The notes beneath the pieces were generated by a model. It was not told where the DNA came from and ran no database searches. It worked only from the letters and a program-made list of their open reading frames with translations. Positions 24,749 through 36,338 of a stretch of DNA of 64,000 bases are shown here, piece by piece; within the stretch, counting starts at the first letter, position 1, and every line of letters starts with the position of its first letter. The position numbers and the translations under genes are program-made. The stretch spans positions 3,472,001-3,536,000 of the forward strand of contig JAHRBC010000003.1 of the NCBI GenBank assembly GCA_022702545.1, in the 5' to 3' direction. This stretch comes from Phycomyces nitens (taxonomy: Eukaryota > Mucoromycota > Mucoromycetes > Mucorales > Phycomycetaceae).

Positions 24749-26650
24749 TTATTCAACACCCTCTACCCTTTTCCATAGAGCATCATTGCACATGGTGTGG
24801 CCAGTTATACGGTACTCGTCCATGTAACCGCATTTAAAGGTAACATAACCTCGTAGCATGTTCTTTTTCCACTCGTGCCTTTGCACCATTTCTATCATGG
24901 CATCTTCTATTTTCATATCAAGATAGTCTCTTGTGCTCTTGCGCTGGAAACATTTGAAATATTTCCTGACTAGTCTAACTTCTCGCTTCTTTAGTATTCG
25001 GACGCTTTTCCACGGATAGCAGCCTTCAGGATAATGAAAGGTATGGAACCAGGTAGATTTGTATAGAGGAAGACCATTATCGTTCTTTGACCAAGTCCTC
25101 TCATGGTCTTTCTTTTGCTGAGAAAGTTCAAGGAGTCTAATTGGGACGGCGCGCAAGTCAGGTAGATAGTTTTTTGTCTGGGGTTTGTCACCATTCATCA
25201 TGCAGTATGGTTTGTTGGATGGATAAAAGTGTACTTGGTCAAGATGCAGGACCTCAAAGTTTGTATATGACATGTCTATATAGATATTCCCATTCTCTTG
25301 AGATATTGGGCCATATATAAGCACATCACATAGGCGCAAGTGATGTAGATTCCTACAGCGAAATGAAATGTAATGCAGTATTGATGTGTCTAGCTTGGAA
25401 CTAATGAATTCTATAAAAACAACTCCATGTGTGGTCGAGTTGGCAAGTGCATCGGACGAAACAGAAGGAGTGTCAACTGAAAGTCTAACGGACCTTAGAC
25501 TCGTGCACCGATCCAAGAGAGTATCGAATTCAATAGGAAGAAAGCGTATATCGAGATACAGTTCAACAAGATGAGGACATGAACTAAATGACAGTGAAAT
25601 TGTACTCGAGTTGTATGCGTAGACATCGCATGTAATAGAAAGCTTCTCAAGGGTCTCTGAGCAGTGTTTCATGCAGCCTTCAATTTCTTCTTCCAGCAGC
25701 TCTCTTCCATCGTTTACCCCAGTAAATAAACAGCTAGCGTTCTTGATTGGTGATCTAGACATGTCAAATATTCTCCAAAATGTAAGATGTCTCCGTTCTG
25801 AACAACAAACGCTGGAAACAGAAATCGATCTCAGATGGGGAAATAATGGAGAGACATTTGAGAACATGGTTGATATGTCTTTAGAGTCATCTATCTCAAG
25901 GTTATAGATGCTATCCCACGACAAGGTCCGTAAATTTCGATACTTGTGGCCAAAGTAGTAGAGCCATCGATAATCCCGGACGTCCAGCTTAACATCCAAG
26001 CACGTCAAGCCATCTGCAGGTGTTACGCTCTCAATGGCCTTCATGTCTTTTGGCTCAAATGGGGCCAATATCATATCGATCGACAAGAACTCTAGCTTGG
26101 GCAAATAGGCATGCAAGGTCTCCATGTCCTGCAAGCTGTAAATCAAAGAGTCATCAAAACCGCCGTTGGTGAATTCCAATCTTCTGAGGGACGGCAAATT
26201 TGAAATGATCTTCAAGGATTCATCCAGTGAGCGTACCTTGTCCAAGACTGGTACGTATATTTCCAAATCTTTTAAAGCTCTCCAGTTGTTCCAGTCCGCA
26301 GTCTGTCCAAACTCGCTAAAGCTCAACGAGGAATCTGGGGCACAAAAACTTTGTAGGTTCATGAACTGGCGCTGGATTATACAGAGCTCTTGATCGCTTA
26401 CACTGAGTTTCCGCCCAAAAATCAATGTCTTTACACGTTTGCCATTTGTTCTGTAAATATTTCTTTGGGTGGACTGATCGCAGATTTCTCTGATTTTTTC
26501 CCTGTTAAGTATAGAGATAGTATCCCACAAGACATCTTGGAATGGAGATTTCCATGCCTTGCATGTGAGAATACACTGGATTTTGTCTTTTGTCGAGAGA
26601 AAAATTGCGATCCTGGAAAAGATCTCGAATGGAATATCATACACAAACAT
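24749..26650 (-). CDS. F-box/LRR-like protein
   Basis: A single uninterrupted 633-aa frame from ATG at 26650. Residues about 4-45 form an F-box (Ile-Pro-Phe-Glu-Ile start, then Cys-Lys-Ala-Trp, then a Leu-Trp-Asp end), the Skp1-binding element of SCF ubiquitin ligases. The following 450 residues contain irregular leucine-rich repeats (recurring Leu-x2-Leu-x-Leu with short spacing), the usual substrate-recruiting part. The C-terminal 100 residues are basic and polar. This layout is typical of the large, divergent F-box families of Mucoromycota. The substrate is unknown. It differs from most genes here in having no introns, and it sits between transposon-rich stretches. Confidence 0.85.
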   Translation of the reverse strand: MFVYDIPFEIFSRIAIFLSTKDKIQCILTCKAWKSPFQDVLWDTISILNREKIREICDQSTQRNIYRTNGKRVKTLIFGRKLSVSDQELCIIQRQFMNLQSFCAPDSSLSFSEFGQTADWNNWRALKDLEIYVPVLDKVRSLDESLKIISNLPSLRRLEFTNGGFDDSLIYSLQDMETLHAYLPKLEFLSIDMILAPFEPKDMKAIESVTPADGLTCLDVKLDVRDYRWLYYFGHKYRNLRTLSWDSIYNLEIDDSKDISTMFSNVSPLFPHLRSISVSSVCCSERRHLTFWRIFDMSRSPIKNASCLFTGVNDGRELLEEEIEGCMKHCSETLEKLSITCDVYAYNSSTISLSFSSCPHLVELYLDIRFLPIEFDTLLDRCTSLRSVRLSVDTPSVSSDALANSTTHGVVFIEFISSKLDTSILHYISFRCRNLHHLRLCDVLIYGPISQENGNIYIDMSYTNFEVLHLDQVHFYPSNKPYCMMNGDKPQTKNYLPDLRAVPIRLLELSQQKKDHERTWSKNDNGLPLYKSTWFHTFHYPEGCYPWKSVRILKKREVRLVRKYFKCFQRKSTRDYLDMKIEDAMIEMVQRHEWKKNMLRGYVTFKCGYMDEYRITGHTMCNDALWKRVEGVE

Positions 26651-27708
26651 GCTTGTGGACGGGCGGGTTGGTAACCTTGAGTGTTTGTGGGACAGCTATT
26701 AAGCTGTGAGCCATAAAAGGATGCAAATGAACATAGATTAAACTTTGACTCTATTTAATATGGTGTGAAAATGACAAGCTGAAACTTGAATTATAAAATT
26801 TTGTACGAGTCATATTTTAGAGTATAATTTTGATATATATTCACAATCAGGTTGTAATTTTTATTTTGGGGATATGGTAAATGTGTAAATGGAAAGTTGA
26901 TTGAAAATGGAATTTGTAGATTGGAACGATGAGTGGAATTCATTCAATTCATTTCTTTTTTTCTTCAGTTTTTCAAGGAGCTTTTTTTTTGGAATATTTA
27001 ACGTTCTAGGCAAAAGTAGAGATGTTTCAACCAGGAATGGACTTGTAGTCTTGTCTAGGAGAGCCTCGAATCAACGCTTGAAGGCGACATTTGACCGATA
27101 ATCTTCAGCGACTTGAGCATGTCCCTTACTTACCTCGCGGCTAATGTTGCCTAGAAATGGTATTTTGCATTAGAATTTCACGTGTGGAAATTATTTTCAT
27201 CCTGACCAACTTACCGTTAGTTAATGGGACATTTTTGTATGCATTTTACGGAAACCAGGAAGAATGATGGGTGCAGAACCGCCTCAACCTTTTTCTGGCC
27301 TCTTGCATGGGCCCGGGATAAGATTCATCTAATAGAATTGGCTGAATCGTACAGAATTATTGGATGAATATTGTACTTATCTTTTGATTGTATTTTCAAC
27401 ACCTGTCCGGGGCTGTTTGTGCAGTATTAATTCGAGGCATAAAAGGATAGATATGATTGACTATCGGACCTTTCAGGGTTACCGGTGTACTTTTTGCTTG
27501 TCTCCTTGTTCGACTTTTGGTAGAATTGTACGGTGCAAATGAAGTAATAAAAATAAAAATATTTTGGAAACTTGGGCTGATAAGGAAAATAGTGTCTGAA
27601 CTGCTTGTAGGTAGGAATAAATCCGGAATAATAGTGTATAGTAAGTGTACAATGTTTGCTGATGTATGATCAAAAAGTGTCTTGAATGTAAGCCAGTTTT
27701 TTTTTCTT

Positions 27709-27930
27709 CTGGAAAATCTTAGTATCTTGAATACGGTGTCTTTTGTGTAAAGTCAGCTTTTTTTGTCGCTGAATATCTTAGTAATCTGTTCATGAATACG
27801 GTTCATTTTTTCTGAAATCTTAGTATCTTGAATACGGTTTCTTTGTGTAAGCCAATTTTTTTTGCTGGGTATCTTAGTAATCTGTTCATGTATGTATACG
27901 GTTCATTTTCTCTGAAATCTTAGTATCTGT
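27709..27930. repeat. About 100-bp tandem repeat, two copies plus a partial third
   Basis: The unit begins TCTG(G)AAATCTTAGTATC and recurs at about 27709, 27811 and 27911. Each full unit also holds a second internal block (ATCTTAGTAATCTGTTCATG). Copies differ by small indels in their T-runs. No coding sense was found. Confidence 0.75.
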
Positions 27931-29230
27931 CCAAAGACCTTGGGATTCAGTTGGAGTTATCTGGACTCTTGAGCATTCGCTGTCAAATTGGGGGGTGCAG
28001 ACATTTTCACTTAGTTCTCGCATTAGCATCTCGCTCTTATCTTCCTTGGGGAATTGATTTCGCCTTTTTTTTTGACAAAAGGGTAAATATATAGGCCACT
28101 GATGTATTATTGCTATAATGCAAGTATATAGCAATTACCTTGCTTAAATGGGCTGATAAAACCGCCTGATGAGAAAGACTCTGGGTTTAACAGTAAAAGT
28201 AAAGTAGAAATAGGCCTTGGGAACGGCAATTATTAAGAGGGCAGAGGTCCTGGTTTCAAAATCTAATTTTTCATGAGTCTGGGAATCTCGGATAAAGTAC
28301 CAAGGTAGAATCCATTGACATGTATATATGTAGAGATGTGATTGTGTGGTAAAGGCCGTAGCGATTCCCTCTTGCTTTTATAGACATTTATTACCCCTGG
28401 ACTGCTTAAATCTTTTCATCGGTTCTTCATTTTCTAGTGTCAAACGACCAAATGTCATGCAAAGAATTTGGACCAACCAAAAGCATTCCTTGTTGAAATT
28501 AGTGCATGATGTGTGTTTCATTAATAGAATTTTACGAAAATGCAATGGTTTTATACAATGCATTTAGTCTGAGAATAATAATAATGATAATAAAACCCCC
28601 CTTTCCATTCATAAATTAATGATAGAAAATGATAATTATTGGAAGAAATATTCTGTATTTTGAAACATTGTAATTAATTTATTACTATTGTAAACTGATA
28701 CTCGTATAACATGTGAAATGCCACCAAGAGCATTTTTATGGTCTAGAATCTAGTTTAAATCCATATTCTACTTATGCATGTATTTTTGGGGAGATTCTCT
28801 CACGACTAGACCGATTTCCCCCAAAAATATTCGTTTTAACAATGTATTTAGAAATGGACATGAGGGTCACGCCACCAGATGATTTCATATCACCATGGAA
28901 ATCATCTAAATGAACCAATTGCGTGAATCACGCCAACTCCTATTTAGCAATAAACTATCTTGTCATTTAACATTCTGGTTACCATGACTACTAAAACTTT
29001 ATTTAACAAGAAACCATGGTAGTCTGTACCCCCAAAATACATTTTTTTTTGCCAAAAAGATGCATAATTTCTTTAGTGGTACTTTAAAAAATGTGTCATA
29101 TGTTTTTGGAAGAGTGTCGCATGATTCAGGGAAATAGTGTCGTGTGGTTTATGTTTTTTAGAAATATATTAAACAGGTTTACATGCAAGACAGCCATCAG
29201 TTAGACATAATAGCGAGCAAGCCCTTTAAA

Positions 29231-29267
<37 letters not shown>
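29231..29267. repeat. (AAT)n microsatellite
   Basis: Twelve or so perfect AAT/TAA units in a row. Similar shorter tracts occur at 12706, 14885, 24718 and 49862, all in non-coding DNA. Confidence 0.9.
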
Positions 29268-30988
29268 GAGCAACTTTGGTTTCTAGCATCTAGAATTACT
29301 TGGTTTGATCAATAAGAATGTCTTTGGTGGAATTGTCATGGTGGTTGGTCATTGTTCCCTTTAATTTCTACCATTGACCATTTTATTTTTAGAGGCATTG
29401 GTTTTATCAAACTGGTCTTGGTCAAACATTTATCTGAAATAGCGCCTAGTATAGTTTTGAATTGGCTCTAGCATTAAGCGCTTTAGTAGACTCTTTGTAA
29501 GTTTGCATTGGATTCTAACTCATCAATGAAAATACTATCTCGTCTACACCTACTTTTCATTATTGGATTCTCTTTGAAGCATCTCTTTATTTTGGCTCTA
29601 ATTGTACCTTTCCAAAGATGACAATCTATCTATCAGACGTATAACGATAAAGAGTTCTTTTGAAACAGTTGAATCTTTAAATTTTTTTTTTAATTGGTCC
29701 ATCAGTTGATAAGTCAGATACTAGGTTTTTAGACGCCTTTTCTTCAGGTTCAATAATCCTGGGGTGGTCGATACTCCTGAATAAAGAATCTGGATCATCA
29801 AAGTCTTATATTTGCACTGTTGTTGGTTCCAATTTGAACTCTAAAGCCATATATTACACTGCTCCTAAGATGAATGTATATTAAATTGGATGAGCTTTAG
29901 TTTCATTACTTGTGAGATTGTCTTTACTTTTATTTTTTATTTGCACTACTAAATTACACTTTTAAACCATACGACACAATTTTCCCAAATCATACTACAC
30001 TCTTTTTTTTATATATTGGATTCGACACTAACTTTTTGAATCATGCAACATCCTTTTCTAAAAACATACTGTATCGATTCTGGTACAAACGCCCTCTTTT
30101 TCTTTGGTTAAATAAAGGTTAGAGTTGGGGTATGATTTAGATATTCGTTGATAAATCTGTTTTGTACGTCAAGCATAAGACTTGGGTTGTTTAAATGAAA
30201 GGTGATTGTATAAGGTAGGCCAGATATGGCAATGTCATTTGGCTTTTTCAGTTAGTCCCAAATATGACACTTTTCTTTTCAAGTACAACACTTGAAAATT
30301 TCTTTATGGGTCATACTCTTGACAAAAGGTGTACAAGTACAAATTTCTCGGGTTAAAGATAATGTCTTATTATATATGACTGGCGATCTATAGATCATAT
30401 GGTATCTCGGGAACTAGAGGAAAGTGGAAAGTCTTGGGGACAACAGACAAAAAAAAAGAGAAAAAGAGGATGTCCCCCAGAATACCAAGATGAAAGCTAG
30501 GCTCTACTCTTCACTTGGCAACTGGTACATCTTTCTTAGAAAGCGTTTATACAATTGAGAAAAAATTAATGTTCACTTTCAAGTGAGCTTTTGATATGCT
30601 CATTTACAAATTGTTGCCCATGAGTATTATCGCTAAACTCGAAAGCTCTTGGGCATATGATATTTGAAAGAACTACTTGACTATCGTTTTCGCTATCATT
30701 GCTCTTCTTTTTCTGATGCTGGCTTTTTTAAACAGCAATTGTTTCCATTGTGTCTTCAAGACGGCTTTAAGCAATTAGATTAGAATTGTTTTCTTTTTCT
30801 CAATCGTTTAAAATTAGAAATATTCTTTCAAGATCAAGAAAAAATTGAAAGATAACAGATTCTCCCTTTCATCAAAATCTTTGCTCAACAAGATCTTCTT
30901 CTCCCGGACAAAATTATACGAGCCATTACTGAGATACTGCATTGGCCACAATCTGATGTATTTCTCTAAATATGGTTAAATAATAGCA

Positions 30989-31283
30989 TTAGTACAAATA
31001 AATAAGAGATTGCTTGCAATATTTCCTACCGTTTGGGTAAACGAAATAGAGTCTGAGTTTTCTAAACTCATCAACAGATGCATATTTGTAGTGATCAGCT
31101 ACAGTGTTCAACATGGCCAGCAAGGCAAACATGCCATTTGAGTTATCAAAGGCTGTTTTGGTATGATAATCATGACCGAAACTACCTGCAATTTCTAAAG
31201 CAAAGATTTCTATATCTTTATGTTTTGCCAAGCGTAAAGTCGCTGGTAGTTGATTTACATACAGCACTCCGGCGGAAATATCG
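30989..31283 (-). pseudogene. Unassigned coding-like fragment
   Basis: An open minus-strand frame of about 95 codons with protein-like composition but no ATG; the first possible start is GTG at 31267. It is preceded directly by the palindromic motif at 31266-31334. I do not recognise the family. A Tyr-Pro-Asn-Gly segment near its end resembles one in the plus-strand frame at 35079-35423, and both lie in the same decayed stretch, so these may be fragments of related elements. It could also be chance. Confidence 0.25.
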
Positions 31284-31334
31284 GCAGTTATCTACCGTTT
31301 TGGTAACAGTTACCGCTCCTTCCGCCGTAGTGTG
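31266..31334. repeat. Imperfect palindrome, copy 1 of a dispersed motif
   Basis: The outer arms CACTCCGGCGGAA and TTCCGCCGTAGTG pair at 12 of 13 positions, and the centre contains a second palindrome, GGTAACAGTTACC. Related sequence occurs at about 35925-35965 and 36185-36243. It is far more GC-rich than its surroundings. Confidence 0.6.
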
Positions 31335-31913
31335 ATGTCTGATATCTTGTTCGTCATCTGGAGAAGTAATTGGTAACTGATTTTCGATGATGTCCCATTG
31401 TTGATCACGTCTATGATATCTGGAGCAATTAAGCTGATCCTGGTGTCTGCATCCAAAAGGACAAATTGACCATGGATCCCTTTTTTTGCTTTTTTGCTCT
31501 TAATTTTTTTGTACTCTCTGCTTCTGTCTCCGCTCTTGTTTCGTCAAGATACTTCGACTTAGATTTACTTTATTTAAAAAAAATGTGCACTACTCAACAT
31601 GACGAGTAGGCAATAAAACTATGAACCAGCCTCCACCTATAAAATAAAATGAGAACATAAAGAAATATATTGAGAATCGAGGGTATAAATGTGTGTATCT
31701 TCCACTTACTTTCCTGTGCTTCACCCTATAGAACAGTTCTGGGTAGGGGCAAATAATAAGGTTAAGCATCTAGGTTTTTGCAAGACACTTTCTCAAAAAC
31801 AATTATGGAAGCCTGCAAGAGTATAGAAAAAGTTATTTCAAACATTTCGTTTTGTATTTATACAAATATCAGAATAAATGTTGAAACAAAAATTCAATGT
31901 GATAGCAGTATTA

Positions 31914-32093
31914 TTAGCCTTGTTAACCATGTTAGCCTTGATAGCCTTGTTAACCATGTTAGCCTTGTTAGCCTTGTTGACCTTGTTGACCTTGTTAACC
32001 ATGTTAACCATGTTAACCATGTTAGCCTTGTTGACCTTGTTGACCTTGTTAGCCTTGTTAGCCTTGTTAACCATGTTAGCCTTGTTAACCATA
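31914..32093. repeat. 9-bp minisatellite, 20 units
   Basis: Twenty 9-bp units with three main variants: TTAGCCTTG, TTGACCTTG and TTAACCATG, in irregular higher-order arrangement. Because the period is a multiple of three, the array is open in several frames (tripeptides such as Asn-His-Val and Asp-Leu-Val), but there is no other sign of coding. Confidence 0.95.
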
Positions 32094-32559
32094 TTAGAGG
32101 GTTTGGTATGTTATCAAAATATCCTCCTACTTAAAAAAGGAAGCCATGGTCTTTGGATTGTTTCAAATTATTTTCAAAAAAAATGCGATTTTTTGTGAAA
32201 AATAGCAATTGTATATTTGAAATTACATCTTCTTGCTGACTGTTTTATCAGTTCTGGAGGCTTTTTTTTGGAAATATAACAGTATAGGGTATATTTAAGA
32301 GATGTATTAACATTAAATATACAATTATTATTTCCAAAAGCCTTTATATACTCTTATAATGTTATAAACTTGTATCAATTGATATTTTGCTTATAGAACC
32401 AAAAAATCGATATTTTGGTACATCCTAAAAATGAAAGTTTAACGTCATTGTTACACAAATATCCTATTAAAGTAGTGTTTTTTTTGCCAAGTCAAACTTG
32501 AATGATTTTTTGATTATTTACAAAACCCTCTAATACTCGTTTTTGGCGGTATAGAGCTA

Positions 32560-33901
32560 CAGGGTCCAGTAAAAAACTGTGGTGGTTTTAATGTCCGATA
32601 AAAAAGAAGATAAAAGTCTTGTATCTTTAATCGTGTAGTAAAGAATGTAAAGACTACATATAGCCATGAGATTCATAGAGACTAATCTTCAATGTATGAA
32701 GTTTACAATAGTAAAAAAATGCGTTATGTTTAATATGGAATATGCATAAATTTATTTGCTTTCAAAGCAGCTAATCTGATATCCATGTGGAGACAGTATC
32801 GTTCACAAACATCTACTGTCACCATTCTCCAGCTTTCTTGTAAAGCCTCCTTCAACTCGTCCAGAGTGGTAGGCTTGTGAGGCCTCATCCTCAAAAGGTC
32901 ATCCAAAAGACTCCAGATGTTTTCGATTGGGCTGAGGTCAGGACTGTTTGGTGGCCACTCCAAGACCTTCAGCCCAAGATCTTCTTTACACCTTTCTGAC
33001 ATGGCTGCTTTATGGGAGGTGGCATTGTCTTCTTGGTAAATGTAGCCACCACCCTCAACATGGGGAAGACTCTCATAGAAAGGCAAAAAAGAGTCTTGCA
33101 AAACCTTCACATACTTTTTGGCATTCATATTGCCATCCAAGACAACAAGTGGTCCAACCCCTCCTGCCCAGATACACCCCCAGATCATGATTGAACCTCC
33201 ATTTCCTTGCACTTTTGGAGTAAGGCAGTCAGGGTGGTACTTCTCATTAGGCTCACGCCAAACATGGGTACGGCCATTCTTCTTGAAGAGAGAGAACTTA
33301 GACTCATCACTCCAGATCACCTTTTCCCATTGCTGATCCCAGTTTTTTACAGCATTGTAAAAAGTGCGGCGCTTTGCAATGTGCTCCTTAGTCAGGAGAG
33401 GCTTCGCGAGAGCTACACATGAATGAATATTCATTCTGTGTAAAGTCGTGCTAATAGTCTTTGCACAAACAGATTTTCCCGTCTCTTCCTTTATGGTGCA
33501 AGCCATGTCACCCAAAGTCTGATGACGATCTCTCTTCAAGTTGAACATGAGATGTCTTTCTTCTCTGGGAGTAAGTCGCTTTGGTCTTCCTGAACGGCTC
33601 TTGTCAGCAACAGACCCAGTTTCGTTGTATTTTTTAATAATACGAGAGATTGTAGTAGGTGGGACGTTTTCGTGTCTCGCAATGTCGGCAACTTTCATTC
33701 CGGCCATGTTAAGCCCAATTAAGATTCCTTTTCTCAAATCTGAAAGCTTTTGCAAGGTCCTGTGGGGTTGAGTGTTTTGTACTTTAGGCATGATGATAAA
33801 GTTATTAATGGAATTTAAGAGATTAAGAAAAGCAAAGTGTAAAGGTGTCTAAAGAGATGAAAATCTGAGATTCAAAGTGCAGAATTTGTTACCCGACCCT
33901 G
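32560..33901 (-). mobile_element. Complete Tc1/mariner-family element
   Basis: A 1342-bp unit flanked by TA on both sides (32558-32559 and 33902-33903). Its termini are imperfect inverted repeats: CAGGGTCCAGTAA at the left and, read from the right end inward, CAGGGTCGGGTAAC. It contains one uninterrupted transposase gene. The size, TA target and DD34E transposase define a Tc1-type cut-and-paste transposon. The short TIR match (11 of 13 at the tip) suggests one end has begun to diverge. Confidence 0.9.
32730..33791 (-). CDS. Tc1-like DD34E transposase
   Basis: A 353-aa intronless frame, full length for the family. The N-terminal paired-like HTH region (residues about 10-115) includes the Gly-Arg-Pro-like linker (Ser-Gly-Arg-Pro-Lys-Arg) between two HTH motifs. 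The DDE catalytic triad is complete: Asp in Trp-Ser-Asp-Glu-Ser, Asp in Gln-Glu-Asp-Asn-Ala, and Glu in Ser-Pro-Ile-Glu-Asn-Ile-Trp, with 34 residues between the second and third. It would bind the TIRs and move the element into TA sites. Nothing in the frame rules out activity, though the element's TIRs are imperfect. The degenerate copy at 23203-24476 shows the family has been here for some time. Confidence 0.93.
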   Translation of the reverse strand: MPKVQNTQPHRTLQKLSDLRKGILIGLNMAGMKVADIARHENVPPTTISRIIKKYNETGSVADKSRSGRPKRLTPREERHLMFNLKRDRHQTLGDMACTIKEETGKSVCAKTISTTLHRMNIHSCVALAKPLLTKEHIAKRRTFYNAVKNWDQQWEKVIWSDESKFSLFKKNGRTHVWREPNEKYHPDCLTPKVQGNGGSIMIWGCIWAGGVGPLVVLDGNMNAKKYVKVLQDSFLPFYESLPHVEGGGYIYQEDNATSHKAAMSERCKEDLGLKVLEWPPNSPDLSPIENIWSLLDDLLRMRPHKPTTLDELKEALQESWRMVTVDVCERYCLHMDIRLAALKANKFMHIPY

Positions 33902-35596
33902 TATATTAAAGAGTAAAAATATTATGTTGGCATTAGATTAGGAATAGATGATTATCAAAGCAATCACCTGTTGCACATCTGTCATGATTGCTAATTCGGC
34001 GCCATCACCAAGTTGCAACACCTCATCTTCAAAAAAGAAAAGAACGGCTTGCACTTTGCTGCTATATTGTGATAAATAATATTGTATTAACTACCATGTG
34101 TATTCAAAACATATGTTAAAGAGTCAACTTACTTTATTACTCTCTATTATTTATTTATGAGCCTGGTTATTGATTGTAAAGCCTTTTCCAAGACTTTTGG
34201 TGCAAGGTATTATATAATATTTATATTGATTCTGTGATAGACCATTATATTATCTTATGACCATAGGATAGTTCTTGTCAATTAAATAGTGTTTAATAAT
34301 ATAAGACCATGCTTTTAGTTGATGCCGATTTATAGTCAAAGCACGGTTTGAGAAAAGTATTAACAAAAACAAAGGTTATTTTTTATGGGTTCTCTTGTGC
34401 CGTATTTTTTTTATCATAATGATAAAGCACATTATGTCAATGAAGTTTGCTCTTTTCTTTGAGGCCAACACTTATATCAATCGCTAACTTACCAAGCTAA
34501 TCAAGGTATTTGTCCAATTGATCCCTTTTTATACCAAATATCCATTTACAAAATATGAAAAATATATACAAACCAACCACTTTAACAAACTATTGACTTT
34601 TGAATATTCCTTTGGGTTGATCAATCTTCATTTGACTGCAAAGGTTTTTGGTGAAAATATTAATAAAATAGCTTGCTGTCCGATACTTGCCAAGCATGGA
34701 TAATAACCATATCCTTTAGATTGTGAACAAAGGAATGGCCCTTGTATTTTAATATAGCTTTTGCATTGCTAGATAAAATAAAAACACAAGTTAAATCATA
34801 GTATAGTATTTTATTGTTGTTACAATCGATTATTACCTTTTCCATAAGATACACTTTAAGAATCTGCGCAACTTACTTTCCCAACAAATTTATAGCAAGA
34901 CTATATCTCGGTCTCTTTTAAACTATTCAAAATTACCTGATACACCTTTTTTCATATAATAAATCGCCGAGGCCCATTACAAAGCTGCTCCACTCAATTC
35001 ATAGAGAGAATTATAAGTAAACTGGATAAGCTCATTAGATACTTTGAAATCCGCGACTATATCAATATAATAATTAGTATGTACCCTAATATTAACCTTT
35101 TGCAACCACATACATATACTAAAGCTCGTTTTTGCGATATTTGCAATGGGAGAAGTGGTGACCAACTGTGTAAGCTTTTCAGTCAATTTGTCTATTTAAA
35201 TATTAATGTTATAAACGGCATAAAAAATAATATAAATGAAGTTCTGTTTAGTTATTACCTGCGGCATACTGATTTGAATGCTATAGAGGTTGATGCTTCT
35301 ACTGTCATTGTTAATGTCCATCATTGGACGGATTCAACTTTGTATTCTTCATTTATATACCCAAACGGCGAGATTAGCACCGACAATCACTACCCAACGC
35401 CCCCTTGTCCTTGTAGAAAATAAATATAGTATTAGTAAAAACACAAAGTAGGAATCACTTGCTATTTGTACATGCTTACCTAGCAATCACAATATAACTA
35501 ATGAAAACCAGCTCATTAGTATTGTTCATCTCTACTTTTAATATAGAGATTAAGACTTTGGTCAATACTTTGTTACTTTAGAAAAAACTCATGAAG

Positions 35597-36222
35597 GAGC
35601 TTGACATTACAAACAATGACTTGTATGTAGCAGAAATAAAGTAGCAGCCCGCACTTTGTACAACGGGCTATATACTACAACCGACATTTGCAGTTGTTAA
35701 TGTAGATGACGTCCAATATCAACGACTCAATCAATACTTACCAGACGGAAATAATTTTATTTTATTGCACTGTACTACATATTCAAGAACAATTGACGCG
35801 TCACCATGAGTAGCCTCTTTATTTTATAATTCTTTCTTTATAATGTGCTTTCTATACTTCTTTATATTATTATACGGACACCAAATAAAATAAAGCAGCT
35901 AATAATGTCAAAAACAAAAATTCGGTTTCAAAAAACGGTAGTTATGTTACCGTTTCATTCACACATGCTAAAAATTATTATTCTCAAGAACACTTGACAT
36001 CTTCAACAGCAAATAAAATGCTCATTTCTATAAACAAGGTTGCCTAAAATCTTACGAGCCCTTTTTATGGTACTACAACCACCTCATTGCCAAACGAAAA
36101 GAGATTCCATGCGACTTTTATGAATCGGGATCGATGACATTACCTTTCAACCACAATCTGCGCAGAAAAAGCAGTCTAAAATCAGAAAAAACGGCAGTTA
36201 TGTTATCGTTTCGGTCATAGTC
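35597..36222 (+). pseudogene. Decayed coding fragments of unknown family
   Basis: Two protein-like stretches lie in series. The first opens with ATG near 35591-35600, has an in-frame TAG at about 35648 and ends with TGA near 35809. The second runs from about 36018 to a TAG near 36222 and has realistic composition (Phe-Leu-Trp-Tyr-Tyr, Cys-Asp-Phe-Tyr-Glu). The stretch between carries copy 2 of the dispersed motif at 35925-35965, and the second ends inside copy 3. I infer remnants of a lineage-specific gene or transposon, now broken. Confidence 0.35.
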
Positions 36223-36243
36223 ACCACTCCTCTCGCCGTAGTG
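36185..36243. repeat. Dispersed GC-rich motif, copy 3
   Basis: Shares ACGGCAGTTAT, a CGTTT-CGGT-type centre and a CGCCGTAGTGT end with the palindrome at 31266-31334, in the same orientation. Here the outer left arm is shortened. It sits about 100 bp before the likely start of the zinc-finger gene at 36339. Copy 2 (35925-35965) keeps only the first half. Confidence 0.5.
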
Positions 36244-36338
36244 TTTTGCACAGCCGCGTTTTTTTCCTTTGGTTTCTCATTCAACTGAAATATTGTACTT
36301 TCACTATATCAAGCTCATTATATCAATATATCAGTATT

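Larger units (their letters stand above)
26651..32559. other. 5.9-kb gene-poor, repeat-bearing region
   Basis: No well-supported gene. AT-rich DNA with short open frames, listed repeats (27709-27930, 29231-29267, 31914-32093) and a 10-bp inverted repeat AGATGATTTC/GAAATCATCT at 28877-28907. A protein-like minus-strand frame at 30989-31283 lacks an ATG and is described separately. Confidence 0.5.
33902..36338. other. Gene-poor region with decayed coding fragments
   Basis: AT-rich DNA with scattered protein-like fragments and no intact gene. The best are plus-strand 35079-35423, plus-strand 35597-35809 (broken by a TAG at 35648) and plus-strand 36018-36222. Short minus-strand frames at 34660-34854 and 34977-35186 also look protein-like. 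None could be assigned. Confidence 0.4.

Noticed and set aside
31778..32134. Frame encoding a tripeptide-repeat protein across the minisatellite
   Set aside because: The 9-bp period alone keeps both strands open. There is no start context, flanking domain or splice evidence.
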